Below, piece after piece: positions 1 through 11,269 of a stretch of DNA of 64,000 nucleotides. Under the pieces are notes generated by a model. It saw only the letters and a program-made list of their open reading frames with translations. It was not told where the DNA came from and did no database searches. The stretch lies in the NCBI GenBank assembly GCA_037349315.1, contig JBAIAC010000128.1:453091-517090 (forward strand), given 5' to 3'. Position numbers and translations under genes: made by a program. Within the stretch, counting starts at the first letter, position 1. Each line of letters starts with the position of its first letter. This stretch comes from Chelydra serpentina (taxonomy: Eukaryota > Chordata > Testudines > Chelydridae).

Positions 1-60
1 GCCCTGTTGGGCGATAAATAAAACCACCTCGACGAGAGGCCTGGCGCTTTTTGCAGCAAA

Positions 61-420
61 TTTAAAGTGACACACACCAAGCCCCCCACACCCCATACCC
101 TGACTCCTGCACCCCCCACACCCCGACAACCCCAGTCCTGACTCCTGCACCCCCCATCCCCCTGTCCTGACTCCTGCACCCCCACATTTACCCAGCCCCA
201 CACCCCATGCCCTGACTCTTGTACTCCCCCATCCCCACCCTGAGCACCAAACGGGAGCTGCCCCAGGTCAGTGCTCCACACCCCAACCTCCTGCCCCAAC
301 CCTGAGCCCTCTCCCTCACCCTGGCTCCTGGCCAGACCCTGCACCCCAACCCCCAGCCTGCTCCTGCCCCTAACTCCCTCCCAGACCCTGCACCCCCAGC
401 CCTGTGCTCAGTACCCCCCC
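61..420. repeat. C-rich degenerate tandem repeat
   Basis: The stretch is made of imperfect repeats built on CCCTGACTCCTGCACCCCC and CACCCCATGCCCTGACT. It recurs in block A copy 2 at about 31,610-31,980. The short open frames here follow from the stop-poor composition. I see no gene. Confidence 0.75.
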
Positions 421-539
421 ACCCTCAGCTCAGTGCAGAGAGATGCAGAGAAGGGGCTAGAACCAGGGAGAAGGTAGGTACCCGCTCTATGTGGGCAGGG
501 GTGGGGGGCATCCTGTTTACCCCTCCCCAGCCCTGCTGT

Positions 540-770
540 GCTTGAGTTTACCCCCGGCCCCTCCCTTGCTCCAGGGACCAGCCCTAGCTCCCGCCCCGCT
601 GTGCTATTGACCTGGCCCCTGCCTTGCTCCAGTCAGCAGGGACTAATCCTCCCCCCATGTCCCACTGTGCTCATCTGGCCCCTGGCCCCTGCCTCGCTCC
701 AGCTGGGGACCAATCCTTCCGCCCCCAATGCCCCACAGTGCTCTTGCCCCTGGCCCCTTCATTCCACAGG
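540..770. repeat. Degenerate 60-bp minisatellite
   Basis: Three to four imperfect units contain CCCCTGCCTTGCTCCAG followed by a GGGACCAATCCT-like segment and a CCCCACTGTGCTC-like segment. Copies occur at about 32,080-32,300, and related units at 11,280-11,370 and 26,035-26,130. Confidence 0.7.
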
Positions 771-1268
771 GGGGGCCCAGAAATATGTTTGGCTCCAGGC
801 CCACAAAAACTAATCCAGCTCTGGATACCAGACTGGGATGGGGATTGCATTGGCCTTTATTTGTATTTCCAATGGCATTTCTGTGTGTGATTTCATTTTT
901 CTTTGTCGAACGGTGTTTTCTCCTGGATCTGAGATTTAACTAGAATAAGAAGAAGGCCGCAGGGCGCCAGATGGAGGAGCAGGCTGGGGCTAGGGCTGCT
1001 ATGGGAGCCCAAAATCACTTGGGCGGCGTTGGTGTTCCCCAGGAATGCTGAAGGGCGGGGCTAAGGGAGGGAGGCTTAATACTCCTCCCTATCAGTCAGG
1101 GCGGAAGACGAGGGCTGCAGGAGTGGGCAGGTTGATGAGCTGGGCCTTCTAGTGTTTGGTTGGGGATGAGGTGGGGAACGTGACCTGGAAGAGGCAGCCG
1201 CTGGCCTGTCGGGAACGGCTCAAAGGTGGAGTTAGGGACCTTGTCCTTAGCCCAGAAGGGTGTCATGC

Positions 1269-1331
1269 TCAAGACCGATCTTTTGGCTGCAGGTAATTTC
1301 CTCAGCCATGTAGTGCCCACTGCTCCACGCG
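1269..1331. repeat. Tail fragment of a truncated tRNA-iMet locus
   Basis: About 63 bases match, in inverted orientation, the DNA at 15,241-15,302, which lies at the 3' end of the iMet pseudogene at 15,283-15,346. The first ~20 bases are the 3' end of the tRNA sequence and the rest is flank, including CCTCAGCCATGTAGTGCCC. The rest of 1,000-2,680 shows no gene. It contains a segment also found at 42,674-43,160, which is part of block A. Confidence 0.7.
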
Positions 1332-2682
1332 TGGTGCTGAGACCGAACACGATGGCCTTCCCCTTCTCGTGGGGCAATAGGACGTCCCTACCGAGCCAGG
1401 AGAAGTGTGGCTTTTCTGCCGGTATTGGAAGGGGGTGGGGCACGGTGGGCTTTGAAGCCTTTTACGGCTCTACTATTGTGTTATTCAGTTTTCAGCAGGT
1501 GGCTGAGCTGGAGGGCAGGTCGGGCCTGAGGGGAATGGCGGGGCAACCACTAAGAATGCAACCGACTCTTCGGCTCATGGGACACACTGTGTCTAATCAA
1601 TGCCACAGCATTGTATCCCTGTTGGCAGAGCTGCCGTGAGGAGTGTTTTCAGCGACGAAGGCAGGTCCCCGCAGCAGTGGCTCTCCGGGGCTCTGTGGCC
1701 ATTAAACAGCGACCGTGAGTCACCAGCAGAGCGGAGGTGAGCGTGAGCTGGGCTGTGGGACCGGGATGGGCCTTGTGACGGAGTAGGGAGCGAGGTGGAT
1801 TTGGTCTGGGAGGCTTGCGGGGGAGGTTCCCTGGGACCTGCTGCATTGGGAGTGCGAGACTTTACCTGAGGCTGTAACATGAGTCAGGACGGGGGTTGGG
1901 AGGTGACACCGTTGGCTGGGAGAATGGACAAAGGCTAGAGGAGGGGCCCCGGGGGAGGGGAAGAGCCTGCTGGACGGTTTGTCGGTTTGCTTTCAGTTTT
2001 GGAGCTGGGTGGTAAAACGCAGGGAGCCCCAAGGCTGGGGTCTAAGCTCCCTGGCCCCCAGAAGGGCCCGACTGAGGGGTCCTGTTTGTACTGACAAGCT
2101 CTGTTTGGACTGTGTTCCTGGCATCCCTAATAAACCTTCTGTTCTGCTGGCTGGCTGAGCGTCACAGTGAATCCCAGGAAGAGGGGAGCAGGGCCGGACT
2201 CCCCCACACTCCGTGACGGGCCTCGATTCCGTCCTGCTGGTCTCTGGCTGAGGGCAGGCAAAGGGTGTTACTGGGGAAGTGGGAGCGGTTGTGTTTCATG
2301 TTCAGGCTTTGGTATCGGTTCCTCCAGGTTTCTCATAAGCACACAGGGACGTTAGCGGGTGCTCTCAATGCAGGATTGGATCAGATACCATCATGTGATG
2401 GGGGTGGCATTTTCCTCTTTTTCTTTCTTTCTTTTTTTTCCCCAGTGGCATTTCTGTCTGTGATTTCGGGGGTTTTTTTTGGTTTTTTTTGTTGAACGAT
2501 GTTTTCTCCTGGATCTGATATTGAACTAGAAAAAGAAGAAGCGCTCTAGGTATCAGATGGAGGAGCAGGCTGGGGCTAGGGCCGCTAAGAGAGGGAGAGT
2601 AGGAGGTTTTCTGTATGGTTTCCTGCCCTCTTTTTCTTGACTAGTTTCTCTTCTGCACCAAACTTGCACTGTTTTCATGTGG

Positions 2683-2755
2683 GCCTGGCTAGCTCAGTTG
2701 GTCGAGCATCCGACTTTTAATCTGAGGGTCCAGGGTTCAAGTCCCTGGTCAGGTG
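2683..2755 (+). tRNA. tRNA-Lys (TTT)
   Basis: The 73-nt sequence has the tRNA-Lys order with anticodon loop CTTTTAA, an intact A box (TAGCTCAGTTGG) and B box (GGTTCAAGTCC). The acceptor stem GCCTGGC pairs with GTCAGGT using G-U pairs. The anticodon stem has one C-T mismatch. No T4 terminator follows closely. It is probably transcribable, but the stem flaw makes function uncertain. Confidence 0.88.
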
Positions 2756-3597
2756 TAGGGGGTATTGTATCCCTCAAGAGGCGGTTCTTCAGTACCCTAC
2801 TAGAATTAATTTGTTTCTTTTCAGGACTTGGGCTTTCCTAGGAATGGCCATTTTCTGCAACTCCTTTTCCTACTGACTCTTCCAAGGCTTCATCTTGCTG
2901 TTGGAAATGACGTGGGAGCCTGTCTTTTGCCGGCTCGCTGCTGTGACTTGAGCGCCAGAGGGGACGTTGGATCCAGACGTCTGGCCATGCCTGGAGTAGG
3001 GAGGGGTGCGAGCTCCATTTCCTCTGAGTCGTGAAGCTGGGCTGCAGCCTGGCCTAGTCACTGGAGCGGCGTTGGTGTTCCCCAGGAATGCTGACGGGCT
3101 GGGCTAAGGGAGGGAGGCTTCATACTCCTCCCTGTCAGTCAGGGCGGAAGAGGAGAGCTGCAAGAGTGGGCAGGATATTGAGCTGGGCCTTCTAACGTTT
3201 ACAGGTTTCTCATAAGCACACAGGGCTCTTAACAGGTACTCAGTACACAGGATTGGCCCGGAAAGTGTGTATTACTCGTGACTGCATTATTCCTGTTTGT
3301 GTATTTCCAATGGCATTTCTGGCTGTGATTTCATTTCGCTTTGTAGAACGGGATTTTCGACTGGAGCCGATATTTTAATTAACCAAAAAAAAGACACAGG
3401 CTCTCCTGTCACAGCAATTACTGCCGAGGCAACGCAATAGCCTTTTCAGCACCTCCAGGCTGGTGATTTGATTCTTTCCATTGCTCCTCTGCAAAGAAGC
3501 CTTTTCCTTAACAAGCCGTTACTTGGATTGCAGACACTGGGCTCTTCCTACAAAGACATTGGCAATGATGAGCAGAGGAGACAAGAGGGACACACTA

Positions 3598-3671
3598 AGG
3601 CACCACTGGGAGTCGAACCCAGGATCTCTTCTTTACTAGACAGGCGCATTAGCCAGCTTAGCCATGGCGCC
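3598..3671 (-). tRNA. tRNA-Thr (AGT), degraded anticodon stem
   Basis: Read on the minus strand, the 74-nt body has acceptor GGCGCCA, loop CTAGTAA and T arm GGTTCGACTCC. The anticodon stem CCTGT against AGAAG has two mismatches, so folding is weakened. The duplicate at 33,870-33,943 has only one mismatch. This copy is likely a decaying gene. Confidence 0.8.
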
Positions 3672-4567
3672 TGCCTATAGAAAAGCTACGCAACCGATGT
3701 ACCTGATGCTCCCAGACAACACGTGCAAATTCCAAACCATTTCCTGCCGCCGTCGAGCTGTCTGGCTCTGCGCACAGAAAGCCACAGCCGAGGTGAGAAC
3801 GACACTCTCTTCATGCTAGCCGCTGTGATTGTACAGTGGTTCCTACGCTGCATTGTGGTCACAGCAACCTCGGCTCCACTCTGAGTAACAGTCACCTTTT
3901 CATCAGCGCCAGACGTGTCATTTCCCGCATTCCCAGACTGAGCCACAAGGAGGCTCTGTCTGTCTTGAACAAGCATTTAAAGGATTTCCCAGGAAGGTCT
4001 TTTCTGTGGAGAAGAAAGAGATCCCAGAAAGGGAGCCCGACAGATCCAGTCAGCTCAGCCAGGAAGAACTGGCAGGCCAGCCAGGAGCTCCTGGTTCCTA
4101 GAAAGGCTCTTCAGCCAGCTCTTTGGAAAGGTCGCTCTCTAGAGGCCTGGCAAGAACCACAGCCGATGCTCGCTGAGAAAGAGACGCCAAACCAGAGCTC
4201 TCCACGGCCTGCAGACATGCAGCTGTTAGGAGCTCTGGGCACAGAGAGGCCCCTGCTAGCGGAAAAAGGCTTTGGCAGAGAGTGACACTCCGGACCTCAA
4301 AGTAGCACCCGGGACCCCCATATTCCCAGCAGTGCTGTGATTCTGATCTGCTTTGTACAGTACCTCGCACAATAGGGGGTCCCAATCTCAGTCATGGTCT
4401 GTGCAGCACCTGGGAGCCCCAATCTCTGTTTCCTGATCACAGGCACTGGGAATTGGTTGAAGGAAAACTTTAGTACCTCAAAGGTTAATGCAGCCCTGTG
4501 CCTGTCCCTGCTGGTTGGCGCTGCTGCTCTCCTAAGGAGTTGGCTTGAACTAACTAAACAGTGCCAA

Positions 4568-4639
4568 TCCCATATGGTCTAGTGGTCAGGATTCCTGGTT
4601 TTCACCCAGGTGGCCCGGGTTCAATTCCCGGTGTGGGAA
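4568..4639 (+). tRNA. tRNA-Glu (TTC)
   Basis: The 72-nt gene has acceptor TCCCATA pairing with TGTGGGA, loop GTTTTCACC with anticodon TTC, and T arm GGTTCAATTCC. It is almost identical to the usual vertebrate tRNA-Glu. Downstream the expected T run is broken (AGTATTTGC), whereas the duplicate at 34,836 has TTTTT at that place. Confidence 0.95.
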
Positions 4640-4949
4640 CAGTATTTGCTGAGAGAGGAGGCAGGCCATGAAAGGAACGGGGAGGGATCCTGTCAGCAGG
4701 GGAGATGGACAGTGTTGGGAGGGGATCGCAGAAGTGGGGGTGGGGGGCAGAGGTCTGGGGGGAGATCAGGTGCTCATCATGCTCCAGCCAGAAGGGAAAT
4801 GAGCAGGAATTCTTGCTGTTCAGCCATGGACACACTTACACAATGGCACGGCAGTGAGTGTGTTGTGGAAGCTGATCTGAGAAAACAATGGGAAATGATC
4901 ACGCAGTGAGAACAGAACTAGAGTGTAGTGAGAAAAGTACATAAAGCCA

Positions 4950-4982
4950 GTAGTTGTGGCCGAGTGGTTAAGGCGATGGACT
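4950..4982 (+). pseudogene. tRNA-Ser 5' half, truncated
   Basis: Thirty-three bases match the 5' half of tRNA-Ser: acceptor GTAGTTG, the D arm with GGCCGAGTGGTTAAGG, and the start of the anticodon stem GATGGACT. The sequence then breaks into a single unit of a 57-bp repeat. The anticodon and 3' half are missing, so no tRNA can be made. The A box survives without a B box. Confidence 0.9.
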
Positions 4983-5048
4983 GTTGCTCTCTGAGAGAGA
5001 TGCTGGGTGCGTTACCCCACGTGGGCACCCAGCGTCACTGTTGCTCTC
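4983..5048 (+). repeat. Single unit of the 57-bp minisatellite
   Basis: One full unit, starting GTTGCTCTCTGAGAGAG, is followed by the first bases of a second unit at 5,040. The same junction in block A copy 2 carries 26 units (35,808-37,300). From here to 5,550 I see only G/C-rich non-coding sequence shared with 37,740-38,390. Confidence 0.88.
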
Positions 5049-5551
5049 AGGGGCTGAGTGAGTCTCACACACACACGAAAACACCCTTAGGGTGAGGTGC
5101 GGGCGGGAGCACAGCCGGCCCCTGCTCACCTAGGGCCGCCCCGCACCTCTTGGGCTGATGGCCATGGCGTCCGCGAGTATGGCTGCTCCCGGCCAGCCAG
5201 GCTCCGCTCCGGCCACAGCAGGCAGCCGGTGACCCAAGGGAGCCCAGCTAGGCTGGGGCTGGGTGCAGTGGGGGATTAGGGGGGGTGGGTGAGAGGAGAA
5301 GCCCAGACCCTGGCAGGAGCTGCACTTGGGGGAGGGGGAAGAGGAGCCACACCGGGGCAGAGAGGAGAGGCCCCGGACCCTGGCAGAAGATGTGCGGCTG
5401 AAGTCCCCGGCTCGGGAGCCCCACCCACCCTACTGGCAGAAGCTGCAGGGCTGAAGCCCTGACCCCACTCTGTGTGGAGCTGGTATCCCCATTTCTCCCG
5501 CCATCACACAGCCATGAATGGATTTAGCCTAGGAGGCAGGGTCAGGATTGG

Positions 5552-5685
5552 CCCCATTTGTCAGGTGGGATCTAGGGCACACAGAGGTGAAGTGACTTTC
5601 CCAAGGCTAAGCAGGGAGTCTGTGGCAGAGCAGAGACTCAAACCCAGAATACCTGAACCCTGTGCCTTAACCACTAGGCAACCTT
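5552..5685 (-). mobile_element. MIR-type SINE fragment
   Basis: On the minus strand the stretch reads as the tRNA-derived head and core of MIR. On the plus strand it shows CCACTAGGCA, AGACTCAAACCCAGA, GTGGCAGAGC, AAGTGACTTTCCCAAGG and CCCATTTGTCAGG in the order expected of a reversed MIR. A matching copy lies at 38,393-38,526. Confidence 0.85.
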
Positions 5686-5859
5686 CCCACCCCAGGAGGG
5701 GGAACTTCCTCTGCCACTTTGAATGTGTGGGTGGGAGCAGCCACTAGACAGAGCTGCCAGGAGGTGGGGAGCAGAGAGAGATGGGAAAAGGGACATGGGT
5801 GGGTGTAGCGGGGTGGTTACCTGCTCCTGCCCGGGAGGGGTTAAAACAGCCCTACAGAG

Positions 5860-6246
5860 GGAGCAGTCAGGGGACATGGAATGGGGGGAGGGGCTGGATA
5901 GGGTGTGGGAGTCCCAGGGGGCCTGTCAGGGGTGGGGGTGTGGCTAGGAGCCAGGGCAGTCAGGGGACGGGGGTTGGATAGTTGGAGGGGTCCCGGTGGG
6001 TGATTAGGGGGTGGGGGGGTCTCTGGAGGGGACGGTCAGGGAACAAGGAGCGGGGGGGGGGTTGGATGGGTGAAGGGTTCGGGGGGGGGCCTGTCAAGGG
6101 CGGGGGTGTGGAGACGGGTCGGGGCAGTCAGGGGACAGGTAGGGGGTAGGGCCCTAGGGAGGCACTTACAGTGGGGGAGTCTCAGGAGGGGGCAGTCAGG
6201 CGACAAGGAGCAGGGAGGTTTAGATAGGGGGTGGGGTCCAGGGGGG
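5860..6246. repeat. G-rich degenerate tandem repeat
   Basis: Imperfect units contain CAGTCAGGGGACA, GGGGGCCTGTCAGGGG and GGTCTCTGGAGGGG. The array continues at 7,250-7,340, past the LTR insertion. Copy 2 holds a longer version at 38,690-39,600. G runs on the plus strand could form quadruplexes. I see no coding support. Confidence 0.8.
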
Positions 6247-6308
6247 CAGTTGTTGTACTCAAAGTACTATGCAGGATCTTTTCAAGGGGATTAAGGCAAA
6301 ATGCCACA

Positions 6309-6314
6309 TTTATT
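6309..6314 (-). terminator. LTR polyadenylation signal AATAAA
   Basis: AATAAA on the minus strand lies 58 bases before the 3' end of the solo LTR. This is where an R/U5 boundary signal is expected. Confidence 0.55.
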
Positions 6315-6558
6315 AGTAATACAGATATCAATCAATACTCTAGCATATGCATATGATATATATATCACACTCATGCACTCACACACACACAGACACAAAC
6401 ACACTCCGTCTTGCTGTTGTTACCAACTGGTTGCTCCCCTTAACTGCACTGGCCAGGTGAGTTAGATGGGGGAGGGGTGGAGCCGGGCTTCTGCCGATCC
6501 GGATCGATGCTCCGATGGTGACAAGACGAGACCCGGGGTCCTTCTGCCAGACACCTCA

Positions 6559-6566
6559 CTTTTATA
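6559..6566 (-). promoter_or_regulatory. LTR TATA box
   Basis: TATAAAAG lies on the minus strand within the solo LTR, about 690 bases from its 5' end on that strand. It is followed 245 bases later by the polyadenylation signal. Confidence 0.55.
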
Positions 6567-7250
6567 GCAGCTTCCCTCTTATGCAAATTCACTCCAGATT
6601 CAAACTCTGGGTCTGTGTCCCTTGGTCTGTGTCCGTTGGTCTTTGTGCTGCTTTTCTCTGGGTGTTGTCCCCAGGCTGCTCAAAGAGGGTGTTACCTAAC
6701 GAAGGTGCTTGCTTCTAATCCCCAGGGCCTTCAATATGTCTGCTCTTCTTTGCCACTTGATTGTTCTTTGCTCTGGCTCCCATCCCCTCTCCAACTGTTG
6801 CAGTGTCTGGAGGTGGGTGTCTTCCAAGCCTCACTCATTCACACCTCATTCAGTCAATGGGGCAATTGATTACAGAGTGGGGGAAGATCTTATCCTACTA
6901 GCAAACAGAAACATGTTTCTTTCTACTTTAACTATACTGTCCTTAGGGGCTATAACATCTAATACAAAGTTCTCTATATAGGGATCTAATACAAAGTTCC
7001 CATATCAAATAGGGATCTAATACAAAATGGGGATCTAATACAAAGTTGTATGAAAATAGAGAGGCACAATGCCAAGTCATATAAATACAAAATAACACAA
7101 TGCAAGAAATAACACAATGCAAGATGCAATGTCATAAAGATAAAGATACTTAATACAAAATGACACAAAGATACTTAATACAAAATGACACAATGCAACA
7201 TCATAAGGATTCATAGAAATACTTAATACAGAGATTTCTCTCTACACAGT

Positions 7251-8110
7251 TAGGGGCAGGGTCCCAGGAGGGAGCAGTCAGGGGACAAGGAGCACAGGGG
7301 CTTGGGGGTTTTGAGGGGGCTGGAAGTGGGAGGGAGTGGATGGGGGCGGGGCTAGGGCAGGGCTCCCTGGGTGCACACCCTAGTGAAATGTGCTGCGCAC
7401 GCCTATGGCTGCTACAGTTATTTCATGGGCTGTCTGGGACGGGGGAAAAGCCGAGTTCACTCCAGGTGGAGGGAAAAAAGGACCCTGAAAATCTCAGGCC
7501 CTCGGGGAAACCCAACCGCTGCTACCAGGGTCTCTGAGGTGCTGGGGATCTGCACGGGACAGGGACTGTGTGAACTGTCCAGGTGGGGAATGAATAACAA
7601 TCTACAGCTAGATCCACCTCATTAAAACCGACACAGGCTAATCATGCTGCAGAGAGACGGGAAACCGGGAGCGATTCTTTGCTGTTCAGCCATAGACACA
7701 GGGACCCAATTGCACCGCAGTGAATGTGCTGGGGAAAGCCGGACTTTACAGGCAGGTGGAAATAGCAGATCCTAGAAACACCTGGAGCTCCCCACCCCAC
7801 TTCTGCCACCAGGGGCAGGGATTGAGCTGTCCACAGAGCCCCTCCCCCACACACACACACCATGGCAGCTCCCCCCAATACAGGGGAGAGGGTTGAGTGT
7901 ATCTCTGCACCCTGAGTCCAGGGCACGACTCTCTCTGACCCACACATAGAATCTGGCCCTGGTGCAAAGTGACCCCTATGAGCCAGCAACCTCCAAGAGA
8001 GCATGTGCGGGGCAGGGGCGGGGAAGGCTTCCAGTGAAGTTTATAAGCCACTGGCTGCTTTGGAAGGAGGCAGGCTCTGAGTGTGAACAGCCAGGTAATC
8101 AGGTCTGTCT
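7251..8110. other. Duplicated non-coding spacer
   Basis: G-rich repeat remnants lead into unique-looking sequence shared with 39,535-40,363. I found no tRNA, exon or mobile element here. Confidence 0.5.
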
Positions 8111-8182
8111 GGGTATGTAGCTCAGTGGTAGAGCGTGTGCTTCGCATGTATGAGGGCCTGGGTTCAATCCCCAGCATCTCCA
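8111..8182 (+). tRNA. tRNA-Ala (CGC)
   Basis: The 72-nt gene has D arm GCTCAGTGGTAGAGC, loop TTCGCAT with anticodon CGC, and T arm GGTTCAATCCC. The acceptor GGGTATG pairs with CATCTCC apart from one mismatch. TTTT follows about ten bases downstream as a pol III terminator. The duplicate at 40,364 has anticodon TGC instead. Confidence 0.92.
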
Positions 8183-8659
8183 GGTTTGCTTTTCACCTGG
8201 CTGCTCTGCTCATGCCCAGCTGGGCTGTGGTCGACCTGTCTCCCTGCACAAGTTTCAATCTGAGCAGTGAGGGCAAAGTGCCAACGGCAGGAGAGCTCTG
8301 GGGGGGTTTCACCAAATGTCCATGCAGCCCAGTGTCCTGTCTCCTGACAGTGGCCAATGCCAGGGGCCCCAGAAGAGGGAATCATCAAGTGACCCATCCC
8401 CTGTTGCCTATTCCCAGCTCCTGGCAAACAGAGGCTAGAGACGCCAGCCTGGCTAATAGCCATTGCTGGCCCTGTCCTCCATGAACGTATCTAGTTCTGT
8501 TTTGAGCCCTGTTCTAGTCTTGGCCTTCACAACATCCTCTGGGAGAAAGCTCCACAGGTCGACTGTTGTCGTGTGACCCCCTTCCCCTCCCCCACCCCCT
8601 CTAAGGCAGCGGGTTTCAAAGTTTTTTTCTGGTGAATGGAGCTGGGCATGAGGGGTTTG

Positions 8660-9030
8660 GGAGGGGCTCATGCCTGGGGCAGGGGGTTGGGGTGCAGGGT
8701 GAAGGCTGCAAGGTGGGGCAGAGAATGAGGGGTTCAGGCTGTGAGGGGGCTCTAGGCTGGGGCATGGAGTTGGGGTGCAGGGTGAAGGCTGCAGGGTGGG
8801 GCAGAGAATAAGGGATTCAGGGTGTGAGGGGGCTCAGGGCTGGGGCAGGGGGTCGGGTTGCAGGGGTGAAGGCTGCAGGGTGGGGCAGAGAATGAGGGGT
8901 TCAGGGTGTGAGGGGGGTCTCTAGGCTGGGGAAGGGGGTTGGGGTGCAGGGTGAAGGCTACAGGGTGGGGCAGAGAATGAGGGGTTCAGCGTGTGAGAGG
9001 GGGCTCTAGGCTGGGGCAGGGGGTTGGGGT
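8660..9030. repeat. 85-bp minisatellite, about four units
   Basis: Units begin near 8,682, 8,768, 8,848 and 8,933 with GGGTTGGGGTGCAGGGTGAA and contain CAGAGAATGAGGGGTTCAGG. Copy 2 of block A has about one unit at 40,676-40,760. The array has therefore expanded or contracted since duplication. Confidence 0.85.
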
Positions 9031-9273
9031 GTGGGAGGGGGTCAGGGCTCTTGGCTGGGGGTTCAGGCTCTGGTGTGCGGCCAGGTATGAGGGTCTTGGG
9101 GTGCAGGAACGGGCTCCTGGTTTGGGGAACTCAAGTCTCAGGCAGGGGATTGGGGCACATGGTTGGGGTGTGGGGTTACCTCGCGCGGCTCCTGGTCAGT
9201 GGAACAACGGGGGCGGGGGGAGTGGTTGGCAGGGAGTCAGGTGTGGGCAGATAGCCTGCCTTAGCCAGAGCCG

Positions 9274-9347
9274 GGCACCATGGCTTAGCTGGTTAAAGCC
9301 CCTGTCTTGTAAACAGGAGATCCTGGGTTCGACTCCCAGTGGTGCTT
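9274..9347 (+). tRNA. tRNA-Thr (TGT)
   Basis: The 74-nt gene has a fully paired anticodon stem CCTGT/ACAGG with loop CTTGTAA, acceptor GGCACCA pairing with TGGTGCT, and T arm GGTTCGACTCC. TTTT lies about a dozen bases downstream. The 3' flank from about 9,355 resembles a CR1 LINE tail. Confidence 0.94.
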
Positions 9348-9354
9348 TGGTGTG

Positions 9355-9560
9355 TCCCTTTTGGGGCACCTGGTATTGGCTACTGTGAGAAGAAAAGATA
9401 CAGAACTAGATGGACCTTTGGTCTAGCCCAGTCTGGCTGTTCCCATGGTTTAAATTACACTCCCAGGCACTGATAACAGAGTTATTGAAAGTATCAGAGG
9501 CGGAGCCGTGTTAGTCTGTATCTGTATCTGTGTAGCCGTGTTAGTCTGGATCTGCCATGT
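9355..9560 (+). mobile_element. CR1-like 3' tail and repeat scrap behind tRNA-Thr
   Basis: The text GGGGCACCTGGTATTGGC and AGCTAGATGGGCC-type words (here AACTAGATGGACCTTTGG) resemble the 3' end of sauropsid CR1 LINEs as I remember them. The same tail follows the Thr bodies at 23,682 and 41,016 and, in part, 31,204. A second repeat word, GCCGTGTTAGTCTG, appears twice at 9,507-9,555. Confidence 0.5.
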
Positions 9561-10266
9561 TATATCTGGATCTTGGGCTCACCAACAGGTCCTGTAGTCA
9601 CTGGGTCAGTGATCTGCCCCCCCGCATAGGGGTGTTTCCTTGCCTGGGTGAATGAGACCCCAGACTGTTGTCCCCATCCCCTGGGGTCCCATCACTCCCC
9701 TACCCAAAGACAGCTTAGTCCCCACAAGTGCTCGCAAGGCGGGGTGAGCGGCTCCTGGCGCTCCACTCCCCAGCTCCACCAGTTCTGCTCTCTCCTCCCC
9801 CGGTCTCCTGAGACTTCAGGCCTCAGCGCTGGGCTGGACCCAAGCCTGGCAGGGACTGGCAACACCCAGATACCTTCTGCCTGGGAGAGGCTCCCCACAG
9901 AGCCCACCTCGCGCTGCTGTAGGAGGGAGCCCGCAATCAGAAGCCAAAGCTCCAAACATTCCTCCCATCCTGCGTCAGACAGGGCAGCCGGATCAGCACC
10001 TTCACGGGAAGGCAGCAACAGAGGCAAGGAGACCGAGCTTCCACCTCCACCAGGTGAGAACGCAGCCATCTGGGAGGGACCTGCTATCTGCCCAGAGGCC
10101 TTTATTCCTCCAGCCTGCGGGGACAGAGGGGAGGTCAGGAAGTTGCCCCTTCAATCCCCCACACAAAAAGGCCCTTCTTAGGAAAGGCAAAATCCTGAAG
10201 GGAAAAAGTAACATCAAAGAGGACTCCCAAGAGACACATTTTTTAAGATGCTGGTGAATAGCTTAT

Positions 10267-10339
10267 CACCTGAGCAGGGACTTGAACCCTGGACCCTCAG
10301 ATTAAAAGTCTGATGCTCTACCAACTGAGCTAGCCACGC
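10267..10339 (-). tRNA. tRNA-Lys (TTT)
   Basis: The 73-nt minus-strand body has perfect anticodon (TCAGA/TCTGA) and T stems and loop CTTTTAA. The acceptor stem has two mismatches (positions 3-70 and 7-66). The duplicate at 41,981 has more damage. An (ATC)n run lies at 10,627-10,645. Confidence 0.87.
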
Positions 10340-11269
10340 TCGTGAAACCAATAAAGCAAGTTGGTGTGAAGGAGAAACTATGCAAGAAAAAGGAAGCCGG
10401 AAACAAGGGAAAACCTACTGCTCTTTCTCTCTCTTCCCAGCCCTAGCCTGGCTGGTATTATTGCTGGTTAAAAAGAGGGGAAAGTATCTGCATCTACCAG
10501 CCTTTTATAGCTGTACAAGAATCAGGCACAATACAGAGGTACCCATCTGCAGGTGCTGAATGGTTGGATTGGCTAATGCAACCTGTAGAAGTCCATGGCA
10601 CACTGGGATAGAAAGTCAACTGTACATCATCATCATCATCATCCTCATTTCAAAGGGAGAATGATAGGAAGGTTCACAATGGACTAAGTAGCTACATACA
10701 AAGCTCATTGGCTATTCATGCTCATTAGTGTCACTGTGGATTGAGCTTTTTTCCTCTCTGTCTCCCTTCTCGAACATCAGCAGTACCTTGAGCAGGTGTG
10801 GGATTGACGCCATGTACACACATTTGCAGAGGGAAAATAGAGTTGAGGTTTGTTATTTCTCACGTCCATATATTATTTATTTATTTAAAAAAACATTTTT
10901 GCTGTTAACAAGCATGTTACTTCTGGAGACACAAATCCACAGTTTGAGAACTGCAAAACTAAGAATCTCTGATGGAATCATCTAGACTGAGCACTGAGTC
11001 CCTTAGGGTAGATAGAAAGATTAACCTAAATAATCTATACAGAAGCCTGCGGAACCCCATAAGATTGGGTCCCTAAGCCATGAACTATTAGAACTCCTTT
11101 ACAAAACTTTTCTTAAACATTACATGAATATACTGTCTCATACTATAGAATTAGAATGTATAATCCCTATTCCATGATGAGCTATAACGTATCTTAATTC
11201 AAATGATCTTTAGATAGGGTTTTTTCCACAACAAGCCGATTTAAATTTAAAAAGTCATTGATTTTTATC
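10340..11269. other. AT-richer spacer without a gene
   Basis: Up to 10,799 it is the right end of block A. Beyond that the sequence is unique here. I see no tRNA, splice-flanked exon or terminal-repeat element. Confidence 0.5.

Larger units (their letters stand above)
6247..7250 (-). mobile_element. Solo LTR of an endogenous retrovirus with 4-bp target duplication
   Basis: The inserted element spans 6,251-7,246. It begins TGTTGTACTC and ends CTCTCTACA, and is flanked on both sides by CAGT. Block A copy 2 has the uninterrupted CAGTTAGGGG near 39,535, which is the empty site. Orientation is minus: a TATAAAAG box and an AATAAA signal occur in the proper order on that strand. The U3 part (about 6,560-7,246) contains short repeats built on ACTTAATACAAAATGACAC. 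No internal viral genes are present, so it is a recombined single LTR. TG...CA ends with a 4-bp duplication fit a gammaretrovirus-like class. The family was not identified. Confidence 0.82.
1..10799. repeat. Segmental duplication block A, copy 1
   Basis: This stretch matches 31,536-42,521 in the same order and orientation: Lys, Thr, Glu, half Ser, MIR, Ala, Thr, Lys. The match begins at the window edge, so the block may extend to the left. It ends near 10,799, after the shared text TGAGCAGGTGTG. Copy 1 differs from copy 2 by a solo LTR at 6,251-7,246, by one instead of 26 units of a 57-bp repeat, and by lacking the Val-like and Gln tRNA segments. A third partial copy lies at 42,660-44,600. 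Confidence 0.93.

Noticed and set aside
4950..4982. A selenocysteine or functional serine tRNA gene
   Set aside because: Only the 5' half is present and the downstream sequence is the 57-bp repeat.
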